64,000 nt of DNA, taken from positions 854,110-918,109 of the forward strand of contig NZ_JACHXZ010000001.1 of NCBI RefSeq assembly GCF_014192475.1, read 5' to 3'. The notes under the pieces are model-generated. The model did no database searches. It saw only the letters and a list, made by a program, of their open reading frames with translations, and was not told where the DNA came from. Shown one piece after another: positions 1-7,624 of the stretch. Origin of the DNA: Simiduia aestuariiviva (GTDB lineage Bacteria; Pseudomonadota; Gammaproteobacteria; Pseudomonadales; Cellvibrionaceae). A program made the position numbers and the translations under genes. Numbering within the stretch: the stretch's first letter is position 1; each line of letters starts with the position of its first letter.

Positions 1-1811
1 GGCGGCAGGGCGGCGAGTATCCATGAGTCACTGCCAATGTTAATGGGAACCGTCAATGCATTGGGGTGGCTAAAAATGGCTGCATTGCCGTAAAAGACCT
101 CGCCGAGCGTGCCTTTGCCATCCTTGCCGCGAATCGCAATGTTTGACGTTACGGAGGTGGTTTCTGGAGTCAATAAATGATCGGGATTCAGGCCTGCGCG
201 CAGCATTAATCTCGGCGCATCAATGGGGGCGGCAACCAGTCCCCAAAATATCTGTTCATTATTTTCTGTGCTGACAAAAACCGGTGCGCGGGCGATAAAG
301 GCCTTGCCACCTTGAACCAACTCCAGTGGCCCTGCGAGCACCATTTCCCCGCGGTCGCGCACGCGATAGGCCGCCTCGCGCTGCGCGTCATTTTTGCTGT
401 AGTCCAATTCGAGTGCGGCTTCGTTGCCCTCCAGTGGGTAGACGTAGTCCACCTTCAGGTCCGGTGCCAATGCGATGTTGCGTATGCTGGGGTCTCGTCG
501 CATCATGGCAGCGGCAAAACGTTTAAAATCTTCCTGCGTAATGTTGGGTTGTGCGCTGATGTGCGTCGCTAAGCCGTGAATGCCGGTGAGGGTATTATTC
601 AACACGCCTTCAATTTGAGCGCGCATTTGCATGTTGTTTTCAAGCTGATTGATTTTTACCAGCTCGTGCTTTTGGTTGATCAGCCAGCGTTCAACTAGCA
701 TAGTGCCCAGAATTACGGTTAACGCTAACACCACCAATAGTGGGCGATGGCGCCCGCGCGTGACAAAGTAAAGAATTAGCGCAATACAGAGGCATAGGGC
801 GGCGATATACGGCAACAGTTGTTTATAGTCTTGCGTATTTTCTTCCGGTTTCCACAATAAATTGTTGACGTTAAGTGGCGTGTGAATAGCGCCGACTTGC
901 AGCAGCGCGTCAACCACCACTTGCCAGCGAACGGGGTCCGAATATCCGACGGGAACAGCGGGATATTGGATGTAGACCCCGAGTGAATTGGCTAAAAACT
1001 GATTGTAGGCGGCTAAGTTTGACTGCCGTAAATAAGTGCGCGGATATTTGCGCAGCAGGGTGTTGACCAGTTCGTCGGTATGGTCGAGTGCATAGTGCCA
1101 ACCGTCTTGCGATGCCGTCATAAAATCGGCGACGTGTTTTGGTTTGCGTTCAGCAAACTCTGCGCTGGTAAACAAAATATCGCCGTAATAGCGGCGATGA
1201 AAATTATTCAGCGCCAACTCATTCACCGCAATTTGTCGCGTTTGTGCCTGATATTGAATTTGCGGGCCATAGGCCAAAATCACATCGGCGCGCCCTTCGA
1301 GTAAATCATTTAAATCAATATTGCGCTCAGTGAAGACAATGCTATCGGTATCGATACCGAGCTGGCGCAACAGGGACTGCAATTCATAGTATTGGCTGCT
1401 GCCGCCAATATAGGCGATGCGTTTACCCGTTAAATCTTGCAGCTTGCTTAGCGGGGTGCCTGCCAAACTGAATAGCGATGTGGCGGTTTGCTGAAATATG
1501 GGCGCCAAAATGCGCAGTTTGTCGTTGGCTTGTGGGTGATACAGGAGCTCAATCCCGGCCACGCCAAATTGGGCCTTGCCGTTAAGGACCTGTTCAATGG
1601 GATCGATCGGTGTGCCCTGAGGGCCAAAGCCACTCAATATGTTAACGCGCATATCGTGCTTCGCGTACAGCCCCTTATCCTCTGCAGCGTAATACCCGGC
1701 AAAGCGAAATTCGTGGTCCCACGGCAGTTGCAAATTGATATCGGTATCTGCCCAGCCCAGTAATGGCCAGCAAAGGATAAGGGCGAGTAGGCGAGGTATA
1801 GCTTTGATCAA
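1..1811 (-). CDS. Sensor protein, NMT1/THI5-like domain + 2 TM + CHASE-like domain (C-terminus off the window)
   Basis: Open frame on the minus strand that runs off the left edge, so about 603 N-terminal codons are visible. After a signal peptide (hydrophobic residues 5-20), residues about 22-250 resemble NMT1/THI5-like ABC substrate-binding proteins (features such as GYYAAEDKGLY and GVAGIELL). Two hydrophobic helices follow at about 330-375, then an extracytoplasmic region resembling CHASE (with RDPSIRNIALAP and AYRVRDRG). CHASE domains normally sit in front of GGDEF, EAL or histidine-kinase outputs, so the missing part is probably a signalling output; that is inference. The start is taken at a TTG at 1811 with AGGA nine bases upstream; no ATG fits the signal peptide. 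It is divergent from the methyltransferase at 1993. Confidence 0.75.
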   Translation of the reverse strand, partial: MIKAIPRLLALILCWPLLGWADTDINLQLPWDHEFRFAGYYAAEDKGLYAKHDMRVNILSGFGPQGTPIDPIEQVLNGKAQFGVAGIELLYHPQANDKLRILAPIFQQTATSLFSLAGTPLSKLQDLTGKRIAYIGGSSQYYELQSLLRQLGIDTDSIVFTERNIDLNDLLEGRADVILAYGPQIQYQAQTRQIAVNELALNNFHRRYYGDILFTSAEFAERKPKHVADFMTASQDGWHYALDHTDELVNTLLRKYPRTYLRQSNLAAYNQFLANSLGVYIQYPAVPVGYSDPVRWQVVVDALLQVGAIHTPLNVNNLLWKPEENTQDYKQLLPYIAALCLCIALILYFVTRGRHRPLLVVLALTVILGTMLVERWLINQKHELVKINQLENNMQMRAQIEGVLNNTLTGIHGLATHISAQPNITQEDFKRFAAAMMRRDPSIRNIALAPDLKVDYVYPLEGNEAALELDYSKNDAQREAAYRVRDRGEMVLAGPLELVQGGKAFIARAPVFVSTENNEQIFWGLVAAPIDAPRLMLRAGLNPDHLLTPETTSVTSNIAIRGKDGKGTLGEVFYGNAAIFSHPNALTVPINIGSDSWILAALP

Positions 1812-1992
1812 CGCGATGATTCCTGGAGGTTTGGGGCCGCAGTCTTGTTTCCTGCATTGAGCCTAGCACACGGGCTGTATTTCGCGCGCCGGACATACGG
1901 CGTCTGTGTTGGTGTCAGCGTCGATGAGCGCCGGTTTTGTGCAGATGCTGTCGGGTCTGTAAAATGGCTATTTTTCTGGTTGCGGTCCCGCT

Positions 1993-3198
1993 TTGATCCC
2001 GTCTCATTTCGAACGTTTAGATGCCCTGCTGGTGCAGCACCGACCATGGTGGCAGTTTCGGCCATTTCATTGCCGCGACTACCCGTGGGCTGTGCCCTCA
2101 CTCACGGCCTGGTTGGAGCAATTGCAGGATGACGAACTGTGGGCGCTGGATGCCGATCCTGTGGCGCTGGCCGAGGCGCTGTCGCCCTGGGTGGACAGCA
2201 GGCGTGTGCAGGACCTAATTGCCCAGTATCGCGGTACCGATTCTGCAGCTGCCTGTCCCGATGAGCGATTGGGGCAGGGCGTGCCGGGACGCAAGTGGTC
2301 GCAAATTCACGCCTTTGCCGATTCCATTGGCGGCAACCCCGGTGCGGTGTTGGAGTGGTGTGCGGGCAAAGGCCATTTGGGGCGACTGCTGGCCAGCCGC
2401 GGCGCGGTTTCGGTATGCAGCCTCGAGTGGCAGTCTCAGCTGTGCGAGCAAGGGGCTCGCTCGGCGCAGGCGGCCGGTGTGGCGCAGCACTTTCGGCGGG
2501 CCGATGTGATGCGTCTGACCCCGGAGGTTTTTGCCGGTGCTGATACCGCCGTGGCCCTGCACGCCTGCGGCGATTTGCACCGACAGCTGTTGACGCTCTG
2601 GGCGCAGCGGCCCACGCCGTCCTTGGCATTGGCACCCTGTTGCTATCACTTGCAAGCCGACGATCGATATACCCCGCTGAGTCAGCGCGGGCGCAGCAGC
2701 GCGCTGGTGTTGCAAAGAGGTGATTTAAGTCAGGCGCTGCAGGAGACGGTAACCACGGGCGCGCGCGGCGTGCGCCTGCGCAATCGCGAGCTGCATTGGC
2801 GCATGGCCTTTGACGAAGTGCAGCGCTCGCTCCGCCAGTGTGACGAGTACTTGCCCCTGCCCACTATTCCCAAGCTGCTGTTGAGCGGCAGCTTTGTGGA
2901 TTTTGTGCAATGGGCGCTGGCACGCAAACAGTTGGCGTTTTCCTGCGCGCTAGATCTACCGGCATTTGATGCGCAGGGGGCCGAGCGCGCAAGGCGTGTG
3001 CGGCGCATGGAATTGGTGGCGAAATTGTTTCGGCGCCCACTGGAGTTGTGGTTGGTCTTAGATCGGGCCTGCTATTTACTGGAAGCCGGGGCGCAGGTGT
3101 CAGTGACGGCGTTTTGCCACTACGGTCTCACGCCTCGCAATTTATTGATCCAAGCGCAGACCCAAAGGAGCGAGTTAACGGTGAACGGTGATGTCTAG
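1993..3198 (+). CDS. SAM-dependent methyltransferase (Methyltransf_32-like)
   Basis: 401 residues. A Rossmann-type SAM site is visible at about residues 117-135 (LEWCAGKGHLGRLL), followed by an acidic strand end (SLEWQ), ALHACGDLH near 187 and APCCYHL near 213. The ACGDLH and PCCYH combination is typical of the Methyltransf_32 family, whose substrates are mostly unknown. The frame opens at a TTG at 1993 without a clear Shine-Dalgarno sequence; a GTG about 12 codons later is an alternative. Its stop overlaps the start region of the next gene, so 1993-4365 probably forms one operon with two overlapping junctions. Substrate not assignable from sequence. Confidence 0.8.
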   Translation: MIPSHFERLDALLVQHRPWWQFRPFHCRDYPWAVPSLTAWLEQLQDDELWALDADPVALAEALSPWVDSRRVQDLIAQYRGTDSAAACPDERLGQGVPGRKWSQIHAFADSIGGNPGAVLEWCAGKGHLGRLLASRGAVSVCSLEWQSQLCEQGARSAQAAGVAQHFRRADVMRLTPEVFAGADTAVALHACGDLHRQLLTLWAQRPTPSLALAPCCYHLQADDRYTPLSQRGRSSALVLQRGDLSQALQETVTTGARGVRLRNRELHWRMAFDEVQRSLRQCDEYLPLPTIPKLLLSGSFVDFVQWALARKQLAFSCALDLPAFDAQGAERARRVRRMELVAKLFRRPLELWLVLDRACYLLEAGAQVSVTAFCHYGLTPRNLLIQAQTQRSELTVNGDV

Positions 3199-3739
3199 CC
3201 CCGCGCTAGGAGGGCAGGCGCCAGCGCTTTGCGTAAGTATTGCCAATTGCCCACCGCAGACGCGCTATCGCGCCCTCCGTGAGCGGGCGCCCCTTGCGCC
3301 AGGAGAGCTGGCAGACATCGTCGCCAACAGCAGTAACCATTGGCGCAAAGTGTTTAACGTCTACGCAAAGTTAGTCTACGGGCTCGAATGCCGGCAGCCC
3401 GGCTGGGTAGTGGGTGACTACGGACGCTGGCAGGCGTTTCGCGATGGCGAGTTGCTGCAAGCGCATTCGCGTCAGGCGCTACTGCTTGGGGGGGCACCCG
3501 TCGCGCTTCAGACGCCCACTGTCATCGCCGGCAAGACTTGGGCACAGCAATTGGGCATGGCTGGCGATTTACAGTGGATCGATGCGCACTTTGCCGTTTA
3601 TCCGGGTCGGCCGTGGGTGGTGTGTCCGTACTTTGATTACCGGCAGCTCACCAATGCGCGCATTGAGCAGCTCATCGACATCATTGCGCAATGGCAATTA
3701 ACGCCAACGCTGATGACTGGCGCCGAGGCGGGCGCGTGA
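3191..3739 (+). CDS. Conserved uncharacterised protein (possibly DUF6942 family)
   Basis: 182 residues from the ATG at 3191 (a GTG at 3188 would add one residue). No signal peptide or membrane helix. The conserved-looking blocks are NHWRKVFNVYAKLVYGLE near residue 50 and a C-terminal VCPYFDYRQLTNARIEQLI, which I associate from memory with a gammaproteobacterial family of unknown function. It begins inside the end of the methyltransferase gene and its TGA overlaps the GTG start of the YigZ gene, so translation of the three is probably coupled. No function can be assigned. Confidence 0.75.
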   Translation: MSSPALGGQAPALCVSIANCPPQTRYRALRERAPLAPGELADIVANSSNHWRKVFNVYAKLVYGLECRQPGWVVGDYGRWQAFRDGELLQAHSRQALLLGGAPVALQTPTVIAGKTWAQQLGMAGDLQWIDAHFAVYPGRPWVVCPYFDYRQLTNARIEQLIDIIAQWQLTPTLMTGAEAGA

Positions 3740-4365
3740 GTCAGGGTTATGCGCTGCCGGCCGCGGCCGAGCAAGTTGAGTATGTGGTGAAAAAAAGCCG
3801 ATTCATTGCCCGTGTGGGGCCCGCCAATGATCGCGCAGCCGCCATGGCCATGTTGGCCCAAGCGCGCGCTGATTTTCCCGATGCGCGCCATCACTGTTGG
3901 GCCTATGTTATTGGGGACCCCTACTCACCAACACTTGCGGCTTGCGCTGACGATGGTGAACCCTGTGGTACTGCTGGCAAGCCCATGCTGAATGTGCTGC
4001 AGTACAAGCAAGTTGGCGATGTCATGTTGATTGTAATTCGCTATTTTGGCGGCATTAAGTTGGGCGCCGGTGGCCTTGTGCGGGCCTATAGTCAGGCGGC
4101 CCAAATGGCCATGGAGCGGCTTGCGCTGGTGCAGCAAATCCCAAAAAGTTGCCGCCAAGTGATTGGACCCTATGGCCTAGAGCAGCCATTGCGACACTTC
4201 CTCGGACAGTGTGGCGGTGACCTACTGTCAGTGGACTACGGCTCTCAGTGCATCTTTTCCGTTCAGTTGCCGATAGTGCAACTCGCTGATTTTGACGCAT
4301 TCATTGGCGCGCAAGGTGCCGAGCAACTGCCAGTGGATGAGGCCGCCCACTGCCCTCACCGATAG
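3736..4365 (+). CDS. yigZ: YigZ/IMPACT family protein
   Basis: 209 residues from a GTG at 3736 that overlaps the upstream stop as GTGA; an upstream start at 3691 in the same frame would sit inside the previous gene and add an unconserved tail. Family hallmarks are KKSRFIA near the N-terminus, ARHHCWAY, DDGEPCGTAGKPML, and RYFGGIKLGAGGLVRAYSQA in the middle. Bacterial YigZ proteins have an IMPACT N-terminal domain plus a small ferredoxin-like C-terminal domain and are cytosolic; their role is unsettled, with links to translation stress for the eukaryotic relatives. Length matches the family (about 200 residues). Confidence 0.9.
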   Translation: MSQGYALPAAAEQVEYVVKKSRFIARVGPANDRAAAMAMLAQARADFPDARHHCWAYVIGDPYSPTLAACADDGEPCGTAGKPMLNVLQYKQVGDVMLIVIRYFGGIKLGAGGLVRAYSQAAQMAMERLALVQQIPKSCRQVIGPYGLEQPLRHFLGQCGGDLLSVDYGSQCIFSVQLPIVQLADFDAFIGAQGAEQLPVDEAAHCPHR

Positions 4366-4473
4366 CCTTCGTTGATTGGCCGATTAACTCAGGCCGTCGT
4401 GGCAGCTAAGTGGCACAATCGCCTAATAATGTGTTGGCCACGCCGTGGCTGATTCTCGCAAAGGGAGCTATCC

Positions 4474-4842
4474 GTGATTACTTACACCTATTGGTTTTTA
4501 TTTATCACCGCAGCCTGTGGTTCGCTGTATTTTTTGGGGAAGCGAGGGGCTTGGAAAGCGGCCTTCATCACCGGCGGCAGTATTATGTTGGTGGGCTGGG
4601 GCGCCTATTACTTCCATTTCGAACAGGTGTTTGTCAAACGCTTTGGCGGCGTTATGACGATCTCCATACCCAGTGGCCAACGCCACATTGCCACGACGTG
4701 GAAGGATGACAACCTGTGGGTGGAAAATTACGACCCTGCTACTAACACCTGTTACTTCTATGAGTATTCCAAGGGCAATTTGTTAGAAGGCAAAGTGGTT
4801 ATTAAAAACTGCAACCCGCTGATGCCCAACCGGCAGCATTGA
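4474..4842 (+). CDS. Small membrane protein of unknown function
   Basis: 122 residues from a GTG start with a good Shine-Dalgarno GGGAG six bases upstream. Two hydrophobic helices (about residues 3-20 and 28-48) are followed by a soluble tail of about 70 residues with two cysteines (TNTCYFY and IKNCNP), which could form a disulfide if the tail is periplasmic. I do not recognise the family. It is separated by about 110 bp from yigZ on the same strand and may be independently transcribed. Confidence 0.7.
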   Translation: MITYTYWFLFITAACGSLYFLGKRGAWKAAFITGGSIMLVGWGAYYFHFEQVFVKRFGGVMTISIPSGQRHIATTWKDDNLWVENYDPATNTCYFYEYSKGNLLEGKVVIKNCNPLMPNRQH

Positions 4843-4981
4843 GCGGGGCGCTTACCGGTTCAGAATGAGGCGTTCCGCTGCTAATAGCGTTTCTACATGT
4901 AACCACACAGCGTCACAGATCCTTTTTTAATAACCGCTGTCAGGCCGAGGCGGGGCACTTGCTTAATTCGTGTGTGTTAAC

Positions 4982-5011
4982 TAGATATAAGGTATCTAAA
5001 CGTTAGTTTAG
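4982..5011. promoter_or_regulatory. Two overlapping inverted repeats upstream of the B12/GGDEF unit
   Basis: TAGATA-5 nt-TATCTA (4982-4998) overlaps CTAAAC-GTTA-GTTTAG (4996-5011). The arms are perfect. The pair lies about 40-65 bp before the ATG at 5049, where an operator or promoter would be expected. No regulator is assigned; short AT-rich palindromes also arise by chance. Confidence 0.35.
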
Positions 5012-5048
5012 GTAGCCGTCAGTTAATTAGCCTAAGAGTCGTGCGCCT

Positions 5049-5348
5049 ATGATAGTCGCAACCAGCCGCTTTGTAGTGGCCAATGATAAAGACGCCGAAG
5101 TCGCAGAGGCATTCGTCGCAAGGCCGCACAAAGTCGACGCCGTTGAGGGTTTCCTGAAAATGGAGGTCCTGCGCAATATCACCAATCCCAAAGAGTTTAT
5201 GCTGCTCACCTACTGGAATAGTGAATCCTGCTACAAGGCTTGGCATAAAAGCCACATGTACGGCGAGGCGCACGCGGGGATACCCAAGGGGTTAAAGCTA
5301 GAAAAGCGCGAAACGATTGTCACCCAGTGGTCTCACTTAACGGATTGA
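5049..5348 (+). CDS. ABM-fold protein, IsdG-like heme monooxygenase relative
   Basis: 99 residues, a single antibiotic-biosynthesis-monooxygenase (ABM) dimeric alpha/beta domain. The C-terminal half has the IsdG/IsdI pattern W-x9-H: Trp65 in YKAW and His75 in EAH, ten residues apart as in the W66/H76 pair of staphylococcal heme oxygenases. The third catalytic residue of that family, Asn near position 6-7, is not present (the strand reads ATSRF). So heme or another tetrapyrrole may bind, but canonical heme degradation is doubtful. It is the first gene of a tight unit: the next gene starts five bases after its stop. Joint presence with a cobalamin-binding protein suggests a tetrapyrrole-sensing or protective role; inference. 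Confidence 0.8.
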   Translation: MIVATSRFVVANDKDAEVAEAFVARPHKVDAVEGFLKMEVLRNITNPKEFMLLTYWNSESCYKAWHKSHMYGEAHAGIPKGLKLEKRETIVTQWSHLTD

Positions 5349-5352
5349 CACT

Positions 5353-6393
5353 ATGCATAACGCCCACGAACTCGTAGTGCTAGAAGCCCACAGTGACGCA
5401 ATTAAACGATTTGTGTTTGATGAATACTTCACCCTTCACCCCGATAAAATAGCGTGGCGAAACGATCCAAAAATTAAGGCGATTTGCCAAGATGACATCG
5501 CTAAACATTTGAGCTTTCTAGTATCCGCCCTAGAGCGAGATAGCGAAATACAGTTTATTAATTATTGTTTATGGCTGCGTGGTGTCTTTCAGTCGCGCGA
5601 TATACCGTTGGCCCATTTCACCGATGGACTGGTATTGTTGCGCCGCTTTTGTGCCGAAAGTGGGCAGGGCTTGTCAAAGAGCCTGTTTTATTTGGATCAG
5701 GCTTTAGCTGCGCTTGCCGATGATTCACGTAGTCTCACCATTGTAGATACTTGTACACAACCCGATATTCCGCGCACGGAAAGCTATCTCTCCGCAGTGC
5801 TGCGAGGGCAGTCTCGCGACGCTTGGGAGGGCTTGCAGCAGGCCATTAATAGTGATCTAAGTTACAGCGCAATTGGTACGCGCATTATTCAGCCCGCGAT
5901 GTACCAAGTGGGCAGTTTATGGGAGACCAATAAGATCACTGTGGCGCAGGAGCATCTCGCTTCTTCAATCACGCAAAATACGTTGGCAAAGACATTGGCG
6001 TTTGTTGAATATGAGACGCCGAACGATCGGATGGCGCTGTTTAGTTGTGTAGAGGGAAATCATCACGTTATTGGATTGCGTATTGTGGCAGATAGTTTTG
6101 AAATCGCCGGGTGGGATACCACGTTTTTAGGCGCCAATACACCGTCGGGTGATATCATTGCCATGGTGCGTGAAATAAAGCCCGAGTTGCTTGGTTTGTC
6201 AGTCGCGCTAACGCAGCAGTTGCCCACGTTAAAAGCGCTCACCGATGATATTCACCGAGAGTTTGGTGCGGATCGCCCCTTTATTCTCGTGGGCGGGCTG
6301 GCCACGAATCAACTCGGTGGAATGCTCGATAACATACAGGTAGATCAATGGATTCCACACGCTCAGGCGGTTTCGACGGATCTGAAAATTTAA
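5353..6393 (+). CDS. Cobalamin-binding sensor, CarH-type B12 module without a DNA-binding domain
   Basis: 346 residues. Residues 1 to about 135 are a helical region I do not recognise. Residues about 140-215 look like the four-helix B12-capping domain and carry W190-x9-E200-H201, the signature of CarH/LitR B12 photoreceptors. Residues about 225-335 are a Rossmann B12-binding domain with N236-x-H238-x-x-G241, matching DxHxxG with Asn for Asp; H238 is the expected lower axial ligand. Further signatures are LGLSVAL and VGGLATN. There is no MerR-type helix-turn-helix, unlike CarH, so the output is probably through a partner, most likely the overlapping downstream diguanylate cyclase. The residue after W190 is Glu, so the CarH His132 that caps cobalt after photolysis is missing. 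Confidence 0.85.
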   Translation: MHNAHELVVLEAHSDAIKRFVFDEYFTLHPDKIAWRNDPKIKAICQDDIAKHLSFLVSALERDSEIQFINYCLWLRGVFQSRDIPLAHFTDGLVLLRRFCAESGQGLSKSLFYLDQALAALADDSRSLTIVDTCTQPDIPRTESYLSAVLRGQSRDAWEGLQQAINSDLSYSAIGTRIIQPAMYQVGSLWETNKITVAQEHLASSITQNTLAKTLAFVEYETPNDRMALFSCVEGNHHVIGLRIVADSFEIAGWDTTFLGANTPSGDIIAMVREIKPELLGLSVALTQQLPTLKALTDDIHREFGADRPFILVGGLATNQLGGMLDNIQVDQWIPHAQAVSTDLKI

Positions 6394-7355
6394 TTAAAGC
6401 CGCCGCAGACTACGCCAATATCCCAGAGTTCCTAGCGGAATCAACGTGCCTCGTATTGGCCACAATCGGTCTGGATGGCAAACTATTAAAAGCAAATGTA
6501 GGCGCGGATTACGTATTCTTTGCCGATTTTTCTGACGATACTTGTGTGTCGAATGCGTTTGTAAATCCTACTTTCGCTGAATTAACGAGACTAGCCGAAC
6601 TTCCGGCCATGGAAAGTGATGGTGCTGTTGTCTTTGAAGGTTTGATTAATGTGGGCAATCCCGCGTTAATGGTGCATTCATTGAATGGCCGCATACTTCG
6701 CCTGCAAAATTCGCTGCTTGTAATTGCCGAGCACGATGTTCATCAGTTGATAAACCTCAATCAAAAAGTCGTAGATCTCAATAACGAATTGGCCAACGCC
6801 CATCGAAAAATGGCCAAATTGAATAGAGAAATAACGGCTGAAAAAAAGCGCACGGAACAATTGTTGATTACCGATCAACTTACTCAGGCGCCAAATCGTT
6901 TTGCGTTGAATCGTAGGATGGACGAAGAAATCTCCAATTTTGAACGACATCGAAAGCCGATGGCATTTGCACTATTGGATATTGACAAGTTTAAATCGGT
7001 GAACGATGAGTTTGGCCATGATGTGGGCGATGAGGCCTTAGTTTATTTGGCCGATTGGCTCAAAGGCCGACTGCGGGAAACGGATTTCTTTGCTCGGTGG
7101 GGCGGTGAAGAGTTTGTAATTGTGTTTGCCAATACGTCGGTGGATGAAGCTCAATTGGTTTTGGATAGAATCCGTGAGGCGTTGGCAAGTGAGATCTTCG
7201 AGCCCATTGGTCGACCGCTGACTTTTAGCGCGGGTATTTTAGAATTTGAGTACGACATGACCTTGGATGAAGTATTCAAACAGGCCGATAAAGCGCTCTA
7301 TTCGAGTAAAGAGCATGGGCGCAACCGCATTACTCGGGTAGCTAAAAGTAAATAG
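6348..7355 (+). CDS. Diguanylate cyclase, N-terminal PAS-like sensor + coiled coil + GGDEF
   Basis: 335 residues, starting inside the end of the B12-binding gene (46-base overlap in another frame), which implies translational coupling. Residues about 20-125 form a PAS-like alpha/beta region (CLVLATIGLDGKLLKANVG, then ILRLQNSLLVIAEHDV). Residues about 125-165 are a coiled coil, a usual signal linker. The GGDEF domain spans about 170-330 with the active-site motif GGEEF at 252-256 and an RETD inhibitory I-site five residues before it, so it should make c-di-GMP and be product-inhibited. No membrane helix is seen, so it is cytosolic. Gene overlap with the B12 sensor suggests that the sensor controls this cyclase. 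Confidence 0.9.
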   Translation: MDSTRSGGFDGSENLIKAAADYANIPEFLAESTCLVLATIGLDGKLLKANVGADYVFFADFSDDTCVSNAFVNPTFAELTRLAELPAMESDGAVVFEGLINVGNPALMVHSLNGRILRLQNSLLVIAEHDVHQLINLNQKVVDLNNELANAHRKMAKLNREITAEKKRTEQLLITDQLTQAPNRFALNRRMDEEISNFERHRKPMAFALLDIDKFKSVNDEFGHDVGDEALVYLADWLKGRLRETDFFARWGGEEFVIVFANTSVDEAQLVLDRIREALASEIFEPIGRPLTFSAGILEFEYDMTLDEVFKQADKALYSSKEHGRNRITRVAKSK

Positions 7356-7624
7356 TACATGCGTGCGTCTAATGTTTCTTGCCAACGCCTAATAATGGTG
7401 TTGAATGTCACAGTTAGTCTTACTAAAACTCAGTTTTTCAGACCGTTTTTAGGTCGGTGTTATAGATTTTAATTTTCACGCAAATCAAATGCTTAGCGGT
7501 TTTATGCACTTGATTCTTGCCGCCTGCTTAACAATGAATACGTATGCAGAACTATTGCTCGCGATGAAGACTTCTCCTTTACTCAGGCGCAGGTAAACAA
7601 TACCTCGCAGAAAGGAGAATAATA

